This document shows positions 18,301 to 27,800 of a stretch of DNA of 64,000 nucleotides, in pieces; position 1 is the stretch's first letter, and every line of letters begins with the position of its first letter. A program made the position numbers and the translations under genes. Below the pieces are notes generated by a model. The model had not been told where the DNA came from. It worked only from the letters and a program-made list of their open reading frames with translations, and made no database searches. The DNA is from Bacteroidota bacterium (GTDB lineage Bacteria > Bacteroidota > Bacteroidia > JABEUT01), in NCBI GenBank assembly GCA_013289475.1, contig JABCZW010000001.1, forward strand, positions 1 to 64,000. Direction: 5' to 3'.

Positions 18301-19357
18301 TTGTAGTAACAGTAGGTGTTGCGATTACGCTGGCACCGGTAGTTGTATTTAAACTTGCAGCAGGGCTCCAGGTATAGCCTGTAGCACCACTGGCAGTTAG
18401 TGTTACGGAATTTCCTGAACATATGTTTGAAGAAGTTGGGGACGCAACCAGCGGGTTGGTGGTAGGTTTAAAGCTTCCGCCTTTTAATAATACGCCTGAA
18501 TCGAATTTACCATTTCCTATATCGGCTAAACCTAATTTTATATGATATTTTTTACCGCATTGTACATAGGCTTTTGCAGTAAGTACAGTAGTAAAACCAT
18601 TATAGCCAACTGTTGTGGTTGCCAGAGTTGCAGGGCATGTGGAACAACCCGTTGAAGCCGGCCAATTACAAACATAATAGGCTGAGTTAGTGGTACAGTT
18701 AACTGAGTTTATATAAACTGCTGTTGTGGTTTTAGGTATGAGTGCAAGGTTAATAGCTCCGCGCGAAAAAGGGCCCGCTATACCCGGGCCGCTTAAAAAA
18801 AAACCGAAATCATCAAGGTATTTACTGCCAACATAATAAGGCTCTTCATTTGATGCAAACACATATTGAAACTCTATAGAATCAGATGTGGCAACAAAAT
18901 CAAATTGCAATAATGCGCATGAATAAGTATTAGCATAAGTTGTTCCAATTAAATTAGCAAGATCAGTATCCCGGTATGTATTGCTTGCAGGCCAGCCATC
19001 TGTAGTACTGTAATTATATGTTGTGTATTTTCCATCACTTTTATCACTTGCTTTGCTGTTGGGCCCATCGGCAAGTGTTATAGTACCATTGGTCATAATT
19101 AAGCCACTATCCATTCCTATATTAGACGTCTTTCCATTAAAAAAACCAAACGAAGTATCTATACCCTGGTAAGTAATATTAGTCGCAATTACACCGCTTC
19201 CTAAAAGTACATTATTAACCAGGTAGTTTATCTTGGCATAGTTACCGGCCCTGGTTGTAGTTAACTGCGCTTGTGCATTAAAATTAAACACAGACACAAA
19301 TAGGGCAATTAATAAAACCGATTCAGTAAAATGTAATTGTATTTTTTTCATTTTCAT
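15398..19357 (-). CDS. giant secreted Ig-like repeat protein with gliding-motility-associated C-terminal domain
   Basis: 1319 residues. A signal peptide ends near 30 (NAQAQ). The N-terminal domain (about 32-295) has the choice-of-anchor L pattern: SFGFFNGKTSNIGMDSGLIMTNG followed by LQFDFVATSDSIEFQYVFASNEE. Ten Ig-like repeats of about 75-80 residues follow (about 300-1070), each with ICSG.S..L.ASGAT.Y.WSP...L and TTTYTV.G. A PKD domain (WNFGDGGSS) and a CHU_C domain (VPNVFTPNGDGQNDVF ... IFNRWGQKVFETD ... GIYYYII) close the protein. CHU_C is a type B-like T9SS cargo domain, so the protein should be on the cell surface, probably as an adhesin. The leader carries a CCCCTGG element shared with two other CHU_C genes here. 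Confidence 0.9.
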   Translation of the reverse strand: MKMKKIQLHFTESVLLIALFVSVFNFNAQAQLTTTRAGNYAKINYLVNNVLLGSGVIATNITYQGIDTSFGFFNGKTSNIGMDSGLIMTNGTITLADGPNSKASDKSDGKYTTYNYSTTDGWPASNTYRDTDLANLIGTTYANTYSCALLQFDFVATSDSIEFQYVFASNEEPYYVGSKYLDDFGFFLSGPGIAGPFSRGAINLALIPKTTTAVYINSVNCTTNSAYYVCNWPASTGCSTCPATLATTTVGYNGFTTVLTAKAYVQCGKKYHIKLGLADIGNGKFDSGVLLKGGSFKPTTNPLVASPTSSNICSGNSVTLTASGATGYTWSPAASLNTTTGASVIATPTVTTTYTVIGNIVGACDDTAKLVVTVNPTPTVTVNAAPSSTICSGGSTTLTAGGATTYTWSPATALNKTTGTSVVASPTVTTTYTVTGTSAGGCINTNSIVVTVTTTPTVSIAITGISPSLCAGDTIGLVASGATSYTWSPAASLNSSTGSYVIANPGVTTTYTVIGTLAGGCTGRDSIKITVNPTPTVTLSTTSSPNLCSGTSDTIKATGASTYTWSPAASLSSSTGTPVVTTPSTTTTYTVVGKNASGCTDTAKITISVTPTPTVSITPTSPGICPGDTALLTASGATTYVWSPGTGLNITTGASVLANPASSITYTITGTNGACTSKDSVSINVGKLVVTASASSSTICSGSSTSLTAAGALNYTWKPITGLSSSTGSPVTATPSVTTTYSVTGTSGSGCSDSATITITVNPTPTLSVSAGNPLICFGASGTTIIASGANTYTWSPISGLSCSTCTNPNANPGSTTTYTVTGTSAAGCGATDTVSIQVDKPSITAGSSSSSICNGTTTSLDASGGTSYVWSPAASLSATSGAIVTGNPATSTTYTVVGTDAAGCKDSANIAITVNPLPSVSASASNTSICSGSSTSLNASGATTYSWTPSGSLTCATCPSTSANPGSSTTYTVVGTSAAGCNDTTQISITVNPIPTISISLSGNDTLCPGQSVNMTANGGVSYTWSPSTGLSSTTGTTVTATLPSSPMVYKVVGSNGSCADSASQTIYLYPPLNVIMPPDTICLGKSGQVEVIVTGGKPGYNYIWNNGLPNNAGPFTISPVLSTYYTCSVTDGCGTTIKDSELVFSAPIPIASFIDNPNTIWGGQYVSFTNSSTGATSYYWNFGDGGSSTNTTPYYQYNVPGTYIVYLIASNRYGCSDSITDTVFVEGGLYVPNVFTPNGDGQNDVFHITAGGMKTYDLEIFNRWGQKVFETDSPNIDWSGKSMAGIDQSDGIYYYIIKATDYNNKKYNLDGYLQLIR
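16150..18460 (-). repeat. ten tandem ~235-bp Ig-like coding repeats
   Basis: Ten units of about 225-240 bp, each encoding the pattern Cys-x-Gly, then Ala-Ser-Gly-Ala and Trp-Ser-Pro. Units are less homogeneous than those at 12475-14545, so they are older or under less gene conversion. Confidence 0.75.
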
Positions 19358-19607
19358 ACCAGGGGATATGATGTTATAGTAATTGAACTTTTAGTCAGAA
19401 TAATTGCTCACTTGTTCTCTTTGCAAAGTATACAAACAAAACTTGCCTGTGTATTAAGCATACATTAAATAAATAAGCAGTAAGGATTCTCTTTTGAAAA
19501 CCAAATACTTAGCATCTTCTTGGAAGACAAAGTATTATTTTTCACGATTGAATATTACTCGCAGGGACGATTTATATTCTGGTTGCTTAACGCGCCAAAA
19601 GTAAATA

Positions 19608-19640
19608 AATACTTCACATATACTATATATGTGAAGTATT
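19608..19640 (-). terminator. perfect A/T-rich hairpin, probable terminator
   Basis: Arms of 15 bp, AATACTTCACATATA and its exact complement, flank a 3-nt loop, 34 bp beyond the stop of the GloVer-repeat gene. Read on the minus strand it is followed by a T-rich stretch (TATTTATTTACTTTT). The remainder of the gene-free stretch 19358-19673 shows nothing else apart from the leader of the gene at 19357. The stem contains no G/C clamp, so a regulatory dyad is an alternative. Confidence 0.55.
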
Positions 19641-19673
19641 ATAAATGATCAATAATATTTTGGGAATACCCGG

Positions 19674-22208
19674 TTATTGCACAACTATTTTTGAAGATGA
19701 AATATAGTTGTGATTTGCATCGAAGATTTTTAAAAGATACATTCCTGCTGCAAGATTATCCCTCGAAATTTCGCAACGGGTTGAGTTGCATGATAATGAT
19801 TTTATTTTTTCACCGGTTAGCGTATACATTTCCACATACTTAGTTCCTTCACTGCTAAATAGTATTGTGGCGGCGTCTTTAAACGGATTAGGGTAAACCA
19901 ATATTACCTCATTGGGCTGGGTTACATTGTTTATACCCGAAACGTACCCGCCAATAATAATTATACTTGTTGGGTTTGCACCATTGGTATCACTAAAGCT
20001 AAGTAATACCGAGTCTTTATTGGTTACAGTATTATAACTGAATAGTACACCATAATTTGAGAGTCCGCCAATTGACGTTGTTCCATACAGAATTGTACCG
20101 CTACTGTCTAATACCAGTGAACCGTTCGGGTTTGCGCCATTGGCCCCGTTAAAGTTCATAAGCGGTTTTTCTTTGTTGGTTTTTGGATCAAAATTGAACA
20201 ATACACCAGCGCCCTGCTTGCCTCCAAAGTAAGTCATTCCGTATAATAAGCCATCGCTTGCCTGAACAAGATTACCATACGGCGCTTCTCCGCTTGTAGA
20301 GTCATTAAAACTATAAAGAGGTTTGTATAATTTGGTTTTAGTGTTGAAGTTAAAGATTACACCATCGTAATTTGCACCACCGCTGTTGGTCATTCCATAA
20401 AGCAATCCATCACTGGCTTGCATCAATCCTCCATAAGGAGAGAAGCCTATATTGTCTGAAAGGTTTATAAGTACACTGTCTTTACCTGACACAGGGTTAT
20501 AGTAAAATAAAACTCCCTCATAGTTGGTTCCTCCTTCAGGAGCCATACCATAAATTAAACCATTCGATGCCTGCATAAGATTACCCTGCGGATAATCTCC
20601 GTTCACATCATTAAAGTTCGAAACTACTTTTTGTGTGTTGGTCTTAGTATCAAAACTGAATATGACACCTTCGTTATTACTGCCGCCATATTCTGTCATG
20701 CCATATAATAAGCCATTTGAAGCCTGTATAAGGCCCGCATAAGGATATTGGCCTGATATACTGTCGAAGCTATAAAGCGTATTACTAACACCCGTTGTGT
20801 AATTAAAGCTAAAAATATTTCCGTAAAAATTAGTACCGCCTAATAATGACATACCATATAAAAGTCCGTCAGATGCTTGTACCAATGAATTATTATTAGT
20901 TACTGTTCCGCTGAAATTAAACAGAACACTGTCTTTATGTGTTATTGTATTGTAGCTAAACAAAACACCATAACCATAATGCCCACCACTAAAAGTCATT
21001 CCATATAGCAGTCCGTTTGAATCAAGCACCATGCTACCATAAGGATATGCACCATTGTTTCCGTTAAAATCAAATATAACACTGTCAATTCCTGAAACAG
21101 GGTTGTAACAGAATAATGTTCCGTAATTACTATATCCTCCTTGCTCAGTCATTCCATACAATAAGCCATCTTTTGCCTGTACTAAGCTTCCATCAGGGTA
21201 ATCTCCTCCAATATCGTCAAGGCTCAAAACCGTAGCCGTATTTAATCCGCTCGCCGGGTCAATGGAAAAGAGTACGCCACCATTATTATTGCCTCCCTGG
21301 CTTACAAGGCCATATAGCATCCCATCTTTTGCCTGCATCACATCATTAAAGTAAGGGAAGGCACCGTGTATACTATCAAAGCTGAATATTACACTATCAT
21401 ACCCTGTTTTAGGGTCAATACAAAATAATGATCCATCATTTGATGAAGTACCACCCTCGTATGTCATACCATATAACAAACCATTTGACGCCTGCATCAA
21501 TGAGCCTTCAGGTGAAACGCCGTCATAGTACTGGAAATCATGAATCAATGTATCTTTTCCCGTTACAGGGTTATATGTAAATATTACACCATCTTTATAA
21601 AGGCTATCACCACCCCAACTGGTCATTCCGTAAAGCCAGCCATTCGATGCCTGCATAAGGTTACCCATAGGGTTTGAGCCATTGGTAGTATCATCAAAAT
21701 TGCGAATAATACTGTCTTTACCGGTTTTAATGTTGTAGCTAAAAAATACACCATTATTAGATTTTCCTCCACTATCAGTCATTCCATAAAGTAATCCATT
21801 AGATGCCTGGAAGAGGCTACCGGATGGGTATGCACCGTTAGGCCCATCGAAACTTATAATAACACTATCTCTCCCTGTTTTAATATTGTAACAAAAAGCA
21901 GTTCCATAGCCTTTAGTTCCCCCGTACCATGTCATTCCGTATAGCTTACCGTTTGATGCTTGTATAAGATTGCCCAATGGGTTTCCAAACGTTAATTCTA
22001 CTTTCTTTCCGTTTAAGTGAATAGGAGTATGGTCTTTCCCTGTGCCCATATCATACTGGAAAATTACCCCAAAGCCTTTATTGCCTCCGCCTGAAGTCAT
22101 TCCAATAGCCTTGCCGCTTGCAGCTTCAGCTTGGTGAGATGAATATTGTGCATTTACAAGAAATGTTGAAATAAGTAAAGTGGTTAAAATGAGTATAGAT
22201 TTTCTCAC
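19674..22208 (-). CDS. secreted GloVer-type tandem repeat protein with T9SS type A sorting domain
   Basis: 844 residues from a GTG start; signal peptide ends near 20 (LVNAQ). The body is 13-14 repeats of about 50-56 residues (about 30-740), each with G(L/W)LYGMT..GG...GV.F.YN..TGKDSV...F....G..P.G.L.QAS. This is the pattern of the choice-of-anchor tandem repeat called GloVer (Gloeobacter/Verrucomicrobia), predicted to fold as a beta-propeller or solenoid. The C-terminus (about 765-844) is a type A T9SS sorting domain (VYPNPFKDAATILF ... LAAGMYLLKIFD). Surface-exposed or released; ligand unknown. The TPR-PP2C gene ends 71 bp upstream in the same direction. Confidence 0.88.
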   Translation of the reverse strand: MRKSILILTTLLISTFLVNAQYSSHQAEAASGKAIGMTSGGGNKGFGVIFQYDMGTGKDHTPIHLNGKKVELTFGNPLGNLIQASNGKLYGMTWYGGTKGYGTAFCYNIKTGRDSVIISFDGPNGAYPSGSLFQASNGLLYGMTDSGGKSNNGVFFSYNIKTGKDSIIRNFDDTTNGSNPMGNLMQASNGWLYGMTSWGGDSLYKDGVIFTYNPVTGKDTLIHDFQYYDGVSPEGSLMQASNGLLYGMTYEGGTSSNDGSLFCIDPKTGYDSVIFSFDSIHGAFPYFNDVMQAKDGMLYGLVSQGGNNNGGVLFSIDPASGLNTATVLSLDDIGGDYPDGSLVQAKDGLLYGMTEQGGYSNYGTLFCYNPVSGIDSVIFDFNGNNGAYPYGSMVLDSNGLLYGMTFSGGHYGYGVLFSYNTITHKDSVLFNFSGTVTNNNSLVQASDGLLYGMSLLGGTNFYGNIFSFNYTTGVSNTLYSFDSISGQYPYAGLIQASNGLLYGMTEYGGSNNEGVIFSFDTKTNTQKVVSNFNDVNGDYPQGNLMQASNGLIYGMAPEGGTNYEGVLFYYNPVSGKDSVLINLSDNIGFSPYGGLMQASDGLLYGMTNSGGANYDGVIFNFNTKTKLYKPLYSFNDSTSGEAPYGNLVQASDGLLYGMTYFGGKQGAGVLFNFDPKTNKEKPLMNFNGANGANPNGSLVLDSSGTILYGTTSIGGLSNYGVLFSYNTVTNKDSVLLSFSDTNGANPTSIIIIGGYVSGINNVTQPNEVILVYPNPFKDAATILFSSEGTKYVEMYTLTGEKIKSLSCNSTRCEISRDNLAAGMYLLKIFDANHNYISSSKIVVQ

Positions 22209-22279
22209 GGATATATATTTTGGCTGTTAAAAGTTAAATTCAGGGAATTAAAGGTAGTAATTTTTCCCCAGACTCATTT

Positions 22280-24535
22280 TTATACCCTTACACCGATCAC
22301 TAAAATATCATCTATCTGTTCGTTACCGGCCTTCCAGTTTTCAATAAAATTATCAAGTTTTTTTTCCTGCTCAGCCATTGGCAGGTGGCATATTTCGGCA
22401 ATTAGTTCCCTGAATTTTTTTGTGGTAAGTTTCTTTTTCTTTTCTCCTCCAAACTGGTCGGCATAGCCATCTGAAAATATGTAGAATGAATCTCCTTTTA
22501 CTAACTCTAATATGTGATTTTCGAAATTTTGTTCTTCTTCAGAAAAACCGCCAATTGCCCGTTTAGTGGCTTTTATTTCATCAATTTGGCGTGTTCCATT
22601 TTTTATTATCCATAGCGGACGATTTGCGCCGGCGTATGTTAAGCCGGTTCCGGTAGCTGTTTGTTCTATAGCGCATAAAGCAATATCCATTCCGTCACGT
22701 GTACTGTCCTCATCATTCGATTGATGCAATGATGTTCGGATTCCTTTATTAACCAACTTTAAAATATCACCTGTATGTTTTGTTTGCTCAACAGCATCAC
22801 TTATTTTTTCCCAGCCTATCATGCTCATAAACGCACCCGGAACGCCGTGGCCCGTACAATCAACCGCTGCAATAAATTTTGTTTTATTCTGCTTTGCGAA
22901 AAAATAAAAATCACCGCTCACTATATCTTTTGGTTTAAACAAAACAAAGCTTTCCGGTATACTTTCCTGTATGTCTTTTTTATTGGGCAAAATAGCCTGC
23001 TGTATCCGTTGGGCATAGTTTATACTGTCTGTTATTTCATGGTTTTTTGTTTCAATGATAGTGTAAGCTGCTTCAATTTTTTTATTCTTAATATCTAACT
23101 CGCGGTTGGCTTTTTGTTTTTGCAGGTTGCTGCGATATGCAAAAACTGCAAAACCTATAACAAGAAGCAGTATACCTAAAACAGAGTAAATGACAACCTT
23201 CTGTTTTTTTACTTCTTCAGCCTGTAGAGCATCTTTCTTATCCTGTTCGGCTTTTTCAGCAGCCTGCTTTTTCTCAAAATCATAGTTCATTTCGGCCTGC
23301 ACCATTTTCTTGGTATTCTCTTTATTATAAATACTATCCTGGTATGAAATATGGGCTTTGTAATATTCTAAAGCTTTCCCTGAATTGCCCATTAATTCCA
23401 TAGTGCTGCTCATGGTTTCATACGATGAAGCAATTCCCTGAAGAGAGCCAATGTTTTTTGCAAGGTCAAGGCTTTTATTTTCGTATTCAATTGCTTTAGG
23501 GTAATTTTTTTCCATCAAATAAATCTGGCCAATACCGTCAAGGCAATTGGCAACTCCGTCTTTATTTCCTATCTCCTGAAAAATATCAAGCGATTTGTTT
23601 ATATAATCAAGCGATTTTGGAAAATCCTGCTGAGCATAATAGATACCGCCTATATTAATTAGTGAAGTTGCAATTCCGTTTTTATCTCCATGCTTTGTTC
23701 TTATTTCCAGGGCTGCAAAATTTTTCTCAAGTGCCTTAGAATAATCTCCTGTAATACTATACACCAATCCAATATTGCTTTCTGCATCCGCAATATTTGT
23801 CGTGTCTTGTTTCTTTTCACTTAAAACCAATGCATTATTGTACTGGTCCAATGCTTTGGTGTATTCTCTACGATCGCTATATACATTCCCGATATGCTGG
23901 TATGCATATATCATATTACTGGTATCTTTCAGGTCATCCAGCACTTTTAAGGCATTCAAATGCTCTTCGAGCGCTTTCGCATAATTGCCCTGGTTTGTAT
24001 AAACACTTCCAATATTATCGTGCACCATTGCTATACCATGTTTATCCTGTATCTCTTCATATGTTTTTGAAGCTTCAATAAAGTAACCGAGAGCAAGTGT
24101 GTATTCGCTTTCTTCATTATACACGTTGCCTATACGCTTAAGCGAACTGGCTGTTCCGCTTTTGTCTTTTTGTTGCTTTCTAATTGAAAGCGCTTTAGAG
24201 AAATTCTCCAGGGCTTTTTGGTAATTACCCATGTCTTCAGCAATACTGCCAATTTGATTATAGGCCAGCGCTATTCCATGCTGATAATTAACCTGTGTTC
24301 CCAGTTTTAACGCCTTAAGTGCAAGTGAATCAGCAATGGGATAGCTCCCCAGGTTTTCATACTCGTAACTAAGCTTACCTAAGTTAAGTACCTGCATGGT
24401 ATCACCAGTGTTTTTTTTTAATGCCTGCGTTAATGAATCAATTTTGTGGGTTTGTGCAGAAGCATGAAAACAACAGGAAATAGTTATGATTACTGATACA
24501 AAAAATGATAATATAAGTTTACAGGGGTTTTGCAT
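22280..24535 (-). CDS. TPR sensor with PP2C/SpoIIE-type phosphatase domain
   Basis: 751 residues. A signal peptide (to about 28) is followed by about nine tetratricopeptide repeats (35-400; units such as YPKAIEYENKSLDLAKNIG and GNYQKALENFSKAL). Next come a charged helix, one membrane helix (about 446-466), a coiled coil to about 500, and a SpoIIE-type PP2C domain (about 510-751). The metal-binding residues lie in KPKDIVSGDFYFF, AAVDCTGHGVPGAFMS and FSDGYADQFGG. TPRs lie outside and the phosphatase inside the cytoplasm, so it should convert an envelope signal to Ser/Thr dephosphorylation, possibly of an anti-sigma antagonist. No partner gene is adjacent. Such TPR-SpoIIE proteins are common in Bacteroidota. 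Confidence 0.9.
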   Translation of the reverse strand: MQNPCKLILSFFVSVIITISCCFHASAQTHKIDSLTQALKKNTGDTMQVLNLGKLSYEYENLGSYPIADSLALKALKLGTQVNYQHGIALAYNQIGSIAEDMGNYQKALENFSKALSIRKQQKDKSGTASSLKRIGNVYNEESEYTLALGYFIEASKTYEEIQDKHGIAMVHDNIGSVYTNQGNYAKALEEHLNALKVLDDLKDTSNMIYAYQHIGNVYSDRREYTKALDQYNNALVLSEKKQDTTNIADAESNIGLVYSITGDYSKALEKNFAALEIRTKHGDKNGIATSLINIGGIYYAQQDFPKSLDYINKSLDIFQEIGNKDGVANCLDGIGQIYLMEKNYPKAIEYENKSLDLAKNIGSLQGIASSYETMSSTMELMGNSGKALEYYKAHISYQDSIYNKENTKKMVQAEMNYDFEKKQAAEKAEQDKKDALQAEEVKKQKVVIYSVLGILLLVIGFAVFAYRSNLQKQKANRELDIKNKKIEAAYTIIETKNHEITDSINYAQRIQQAILPNKKDIQESIPESFVLFKPKDIVSGDFYFFAKQNKTKFIAAVDCTGHGVPGAFMSMIGWEKISDAVEQTKHTGDILKLVNKGIRTSLHQSNDEDSTRDGMDIALCAIEQTATGTGLTYAGANRPLWIIKNGTRQIDEIKATKRAIGGFSEEEQNFENHILELVKGDSFYIFSDGYADQFGGEKKKKLTTKKFRELIAEICHLPMAEQEKKLDNFIENWKAGNEQIDDILVIGVRV

Positions 24536-24779
24536 TTCCGATTTTCTGAAGGCATAAAAGTAAATTTTTATTTCTTCTCTTAAATCTTACAGCTAAAACT
24601 TCGTTTATCTGATTTAATGAAAGTATGGCTGTAATAAGATGATGTTTTGTAAAATAACCGGGAATTTATGATTTATTTTGAACCACAGCTTAACTGGTTT
24701 AGTAGCTGTTTTAAAGCTATTTAAATCTGCATGCTTTATATAATATGCATATAATGATTTGAAATCTCAAAAATTATGT

Positions 24780-24787
24780 TAAATTTG
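24780..24787 (+). promoter_or_regulatory. -7 promoter box for the glycine-rich surface gene
   Basis: TAAATTTG fits TAnnTTTG, 32 bp before the ATG at 24820. The leader then contains CATTTCCCCTGG at 24795-24806. Confidence 0.55.
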
Positions 24788-24819
24788 TACTACTCATTTC
24801 CCCTGGATGATGTTATTAA

Positions 24820-27800
24820 ATGAGTAAAAATATTTTAATGGGAAAATTTCTACAAAGGCAATTTGTGTGCACTGTTACCTTATTGTTTGCAATGGGGTTG
24901 TTATTTGATGCCAACGGCCAGGATAAAAATACCGATTCACATCATGTAACTGCCGCATGTACGCCTGATTCCATAGCTTTTATTTATACGGGCGCTGTAC
25001 AATCATTTACGGTTCCACCATGTGTTACTTCTATTACTGTTGAGGCATGGGGCGGCGGCGGCGGCGGTGCCGGTAATGATACATATAACGGTTTTCCCGG
25101 TGGTGGTGGCGCTTATGCAGAGAGTACTATTACTGTAACTCCCGGACAGGTTATTTCTGTTATGGTTGGTGGCGGCGGTGCACTTGGTGGCAGTCATGCG
25201 GCTAGTACAGGTGCCGGAGCAGGCGGTTTTGGCCTTGGTGACGGTGGGAGTGGTGGTAATCCGGGTTCCAGCGGAACTTCGGGTGCAGGCGGCGGCGGCG
25301 GCGGCGGAACAGGATTGGTCAGCAGTGGTGTTATATTAATTGATGCCGCAGGCGGCGGCGGCGGTGGTGGTGGTGGTAATCATTCCGAAGGTGCCCCGGG
25401 CGGCGGCGGCGGGCAAAATGGAAGTAAAGGTACAAGCTCAAGCGATGGTGCGGGTGGTATAGTGGGTGGAAGCCCCGATACTGTTGGAACGCAGGGAGCT
25501 AATAGAGGAGTTGGAAATGATGGTGGTGCAGGTGGCGGCGGCGGCGGCGGCGATAATGCCGGTGCGGGCGGCGGTGCTCCTAATTGTGATTGCGGCGGTG
25601 GCGGCGGTGCAGGTGGTAATAGCCTTGGTACTAATACAATAAACGGAAATGGACAGACTCCCGGAGGAAATACTTATGCAGGGTTACCTGCCGGTACAGG
25701 CGCTGGTGGTGGCGCAGGTGCTGCAGGCGGTGTAAGTGGAGGAAACGGATACCTGGTGATTTCATATTGTGTACCTCAAGCTATAACCCTGAATACTACT
25801 TCAAAAAATGCGACTTGTGCTTCGGCAGGTTCTGCCCTTACCACTGTAACAAGTGGAGTGGGGCCATTTACATATTCATGGAGTACTGCTCCTGTACAAA
25901 CTACAGACTCTGCTACCAATCTTATTCCCGGAACATATACTGTTACAGTTGATAATGCCAGTGGCTGCCCTGCCACTGCTACAGTTACTATTACAGGTAC
26001 ACCCGCTTTACGCGACTCGATTGTATCATTTACTAATGTATCGGTAGCTTGCGGAAGTAACGGTACTGCAGTAGATGGAGCAAAAGGTGGCCTTGGGCCT
26101 TATAGCTATTCATGGACAACAATACCTGTGCAGACAACTGCCAATGCAACAAATTTAGCTGCTGCAACTTATACATGTACAGTAACCGATGCTAATAGCT
26201 GTACTGCTACAGCTACGGTAACTATAGCTCAGCCGGGAGCTTTAACAGCATCCATATCAGCTACCACCAATGTTAGTTGTAATGGTGGTAATAATGGTAC
26301 TGCAACAGGATCTATAACAGGCGGTACCGGTCCGTATACTTATTCGTGGAATACAGCACCAATACAGACTACCCAAACAGCTACCGGTTTAATGGCAGGT
26401 TCTTATACTGTATCGGTAACCGATGCCAATGGATGTACCGTACCAGCCGTAGCGGTAATAACTCAACCCACAGCTATAAGAGATTCTATTGCTTCATTTA
26501 CAAATGTATTATGTAACGGTCAAACAAATGGCACAGCCACCGACGGAGTAAAAGGCGGCACAGGCCCTTATAGTTATGCCTGGTGTAATGCACAGACTAC
26601 TTCAGTAGCTACTGCGCTTGGTGTAGGTAGTTGCACCTGCACAGTAACCGATGCAAACGGATGTACTGCTTCAGCAGTTGCAACTATAACCCAGCCGACA
26701 CCTTTACAATTAACCGCTTCAGCTTTCGCAGCAACCTGTAATGGAGTTTGCAATGGTTCAGCAACTGTTATCCCGTCAGGAGGGACCAGCCCTTATATTT
26801 ATGGCTGGAGTAACGGTACATCTACAGCCAATGTTAATAATTTGTGTGCAGCCAATTATTCTGTAGTAGTAACCGATGCCAACGGATGCGTACATGATAC
26901 TAATCCCCTTACTGTAACCCAGCCCCCGGCATTACGAGATTCGGTGGTGACATCAACTAACCTGCTTTGCTTCGGGCAAACAAATGGAAGCATTACAGCA
27001 GGCGTTACAGGAGGTACTGGGGCATATGTCTATTCCTGGAATAGCACACCTGTACAAACTACCCCGGCTGCGACAAACTTACCTGCAGGTAACTATACCC
27101 TTATTATAAAAGATGCCAACGGATGTACCGATTCCCTAAAACAAACTATAACTCAGCCAGCCCTATTAACAGTAATACCACCTGCTCCCGTATCCATCTG
27201 TAACGGGCAGTCTACTCTTCTTCAGCCTGTTGTAAATGGAGGAACAACGGCATATACATACCAATGGAACACAGGAGCCAACACAGATACAACTACAGTG
27301 AACCCTGTTATCAACACAACATATACATTAGTAGTAACTGATGCTAATGGATGTACGGCACAGGCTACAGCTACTGTTAACGTAGCGCTTCCATTATCTA
27401 TAAAGGCCCCCGTATCTACCGCTATATGCCCCGGATCAACGGCTACCCTTACGGCTACGGCAAGCGGTGGAGATGGCACCTATACTTATGTATGGACACC
27501 GGGACCAATACCGGGACAAACAGTAAAAGTCTCTCCACTTGTTACAACTACATATACTGTTACGGTGGCCGATGGCTGTGGCACACCACCTGCAAGTACC
27601 AATATGGTTGTAATTGTCGATCCTTTACCGATAGTTTCCTTTACACAAGATACTGTGAATGGCTGTTACCCTGTATGTGTAACCTTTACCGATAAATCAG
27701 CTATCGCTTCAGGAGGCATAAAATCATGGAGCTGGAACTTTGGCAATGGTAGTATTTCTGGCCTTCAGAACCCGATGAATTGCTATACTAACCCGGGTAT

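Noticed and set aside
25043-25760. Phase-variable frameshift tract in the glycine-rich gene
   Set aside because: The repeat unit is a triplet, so slippage would not break the frame; only length change remains possible.
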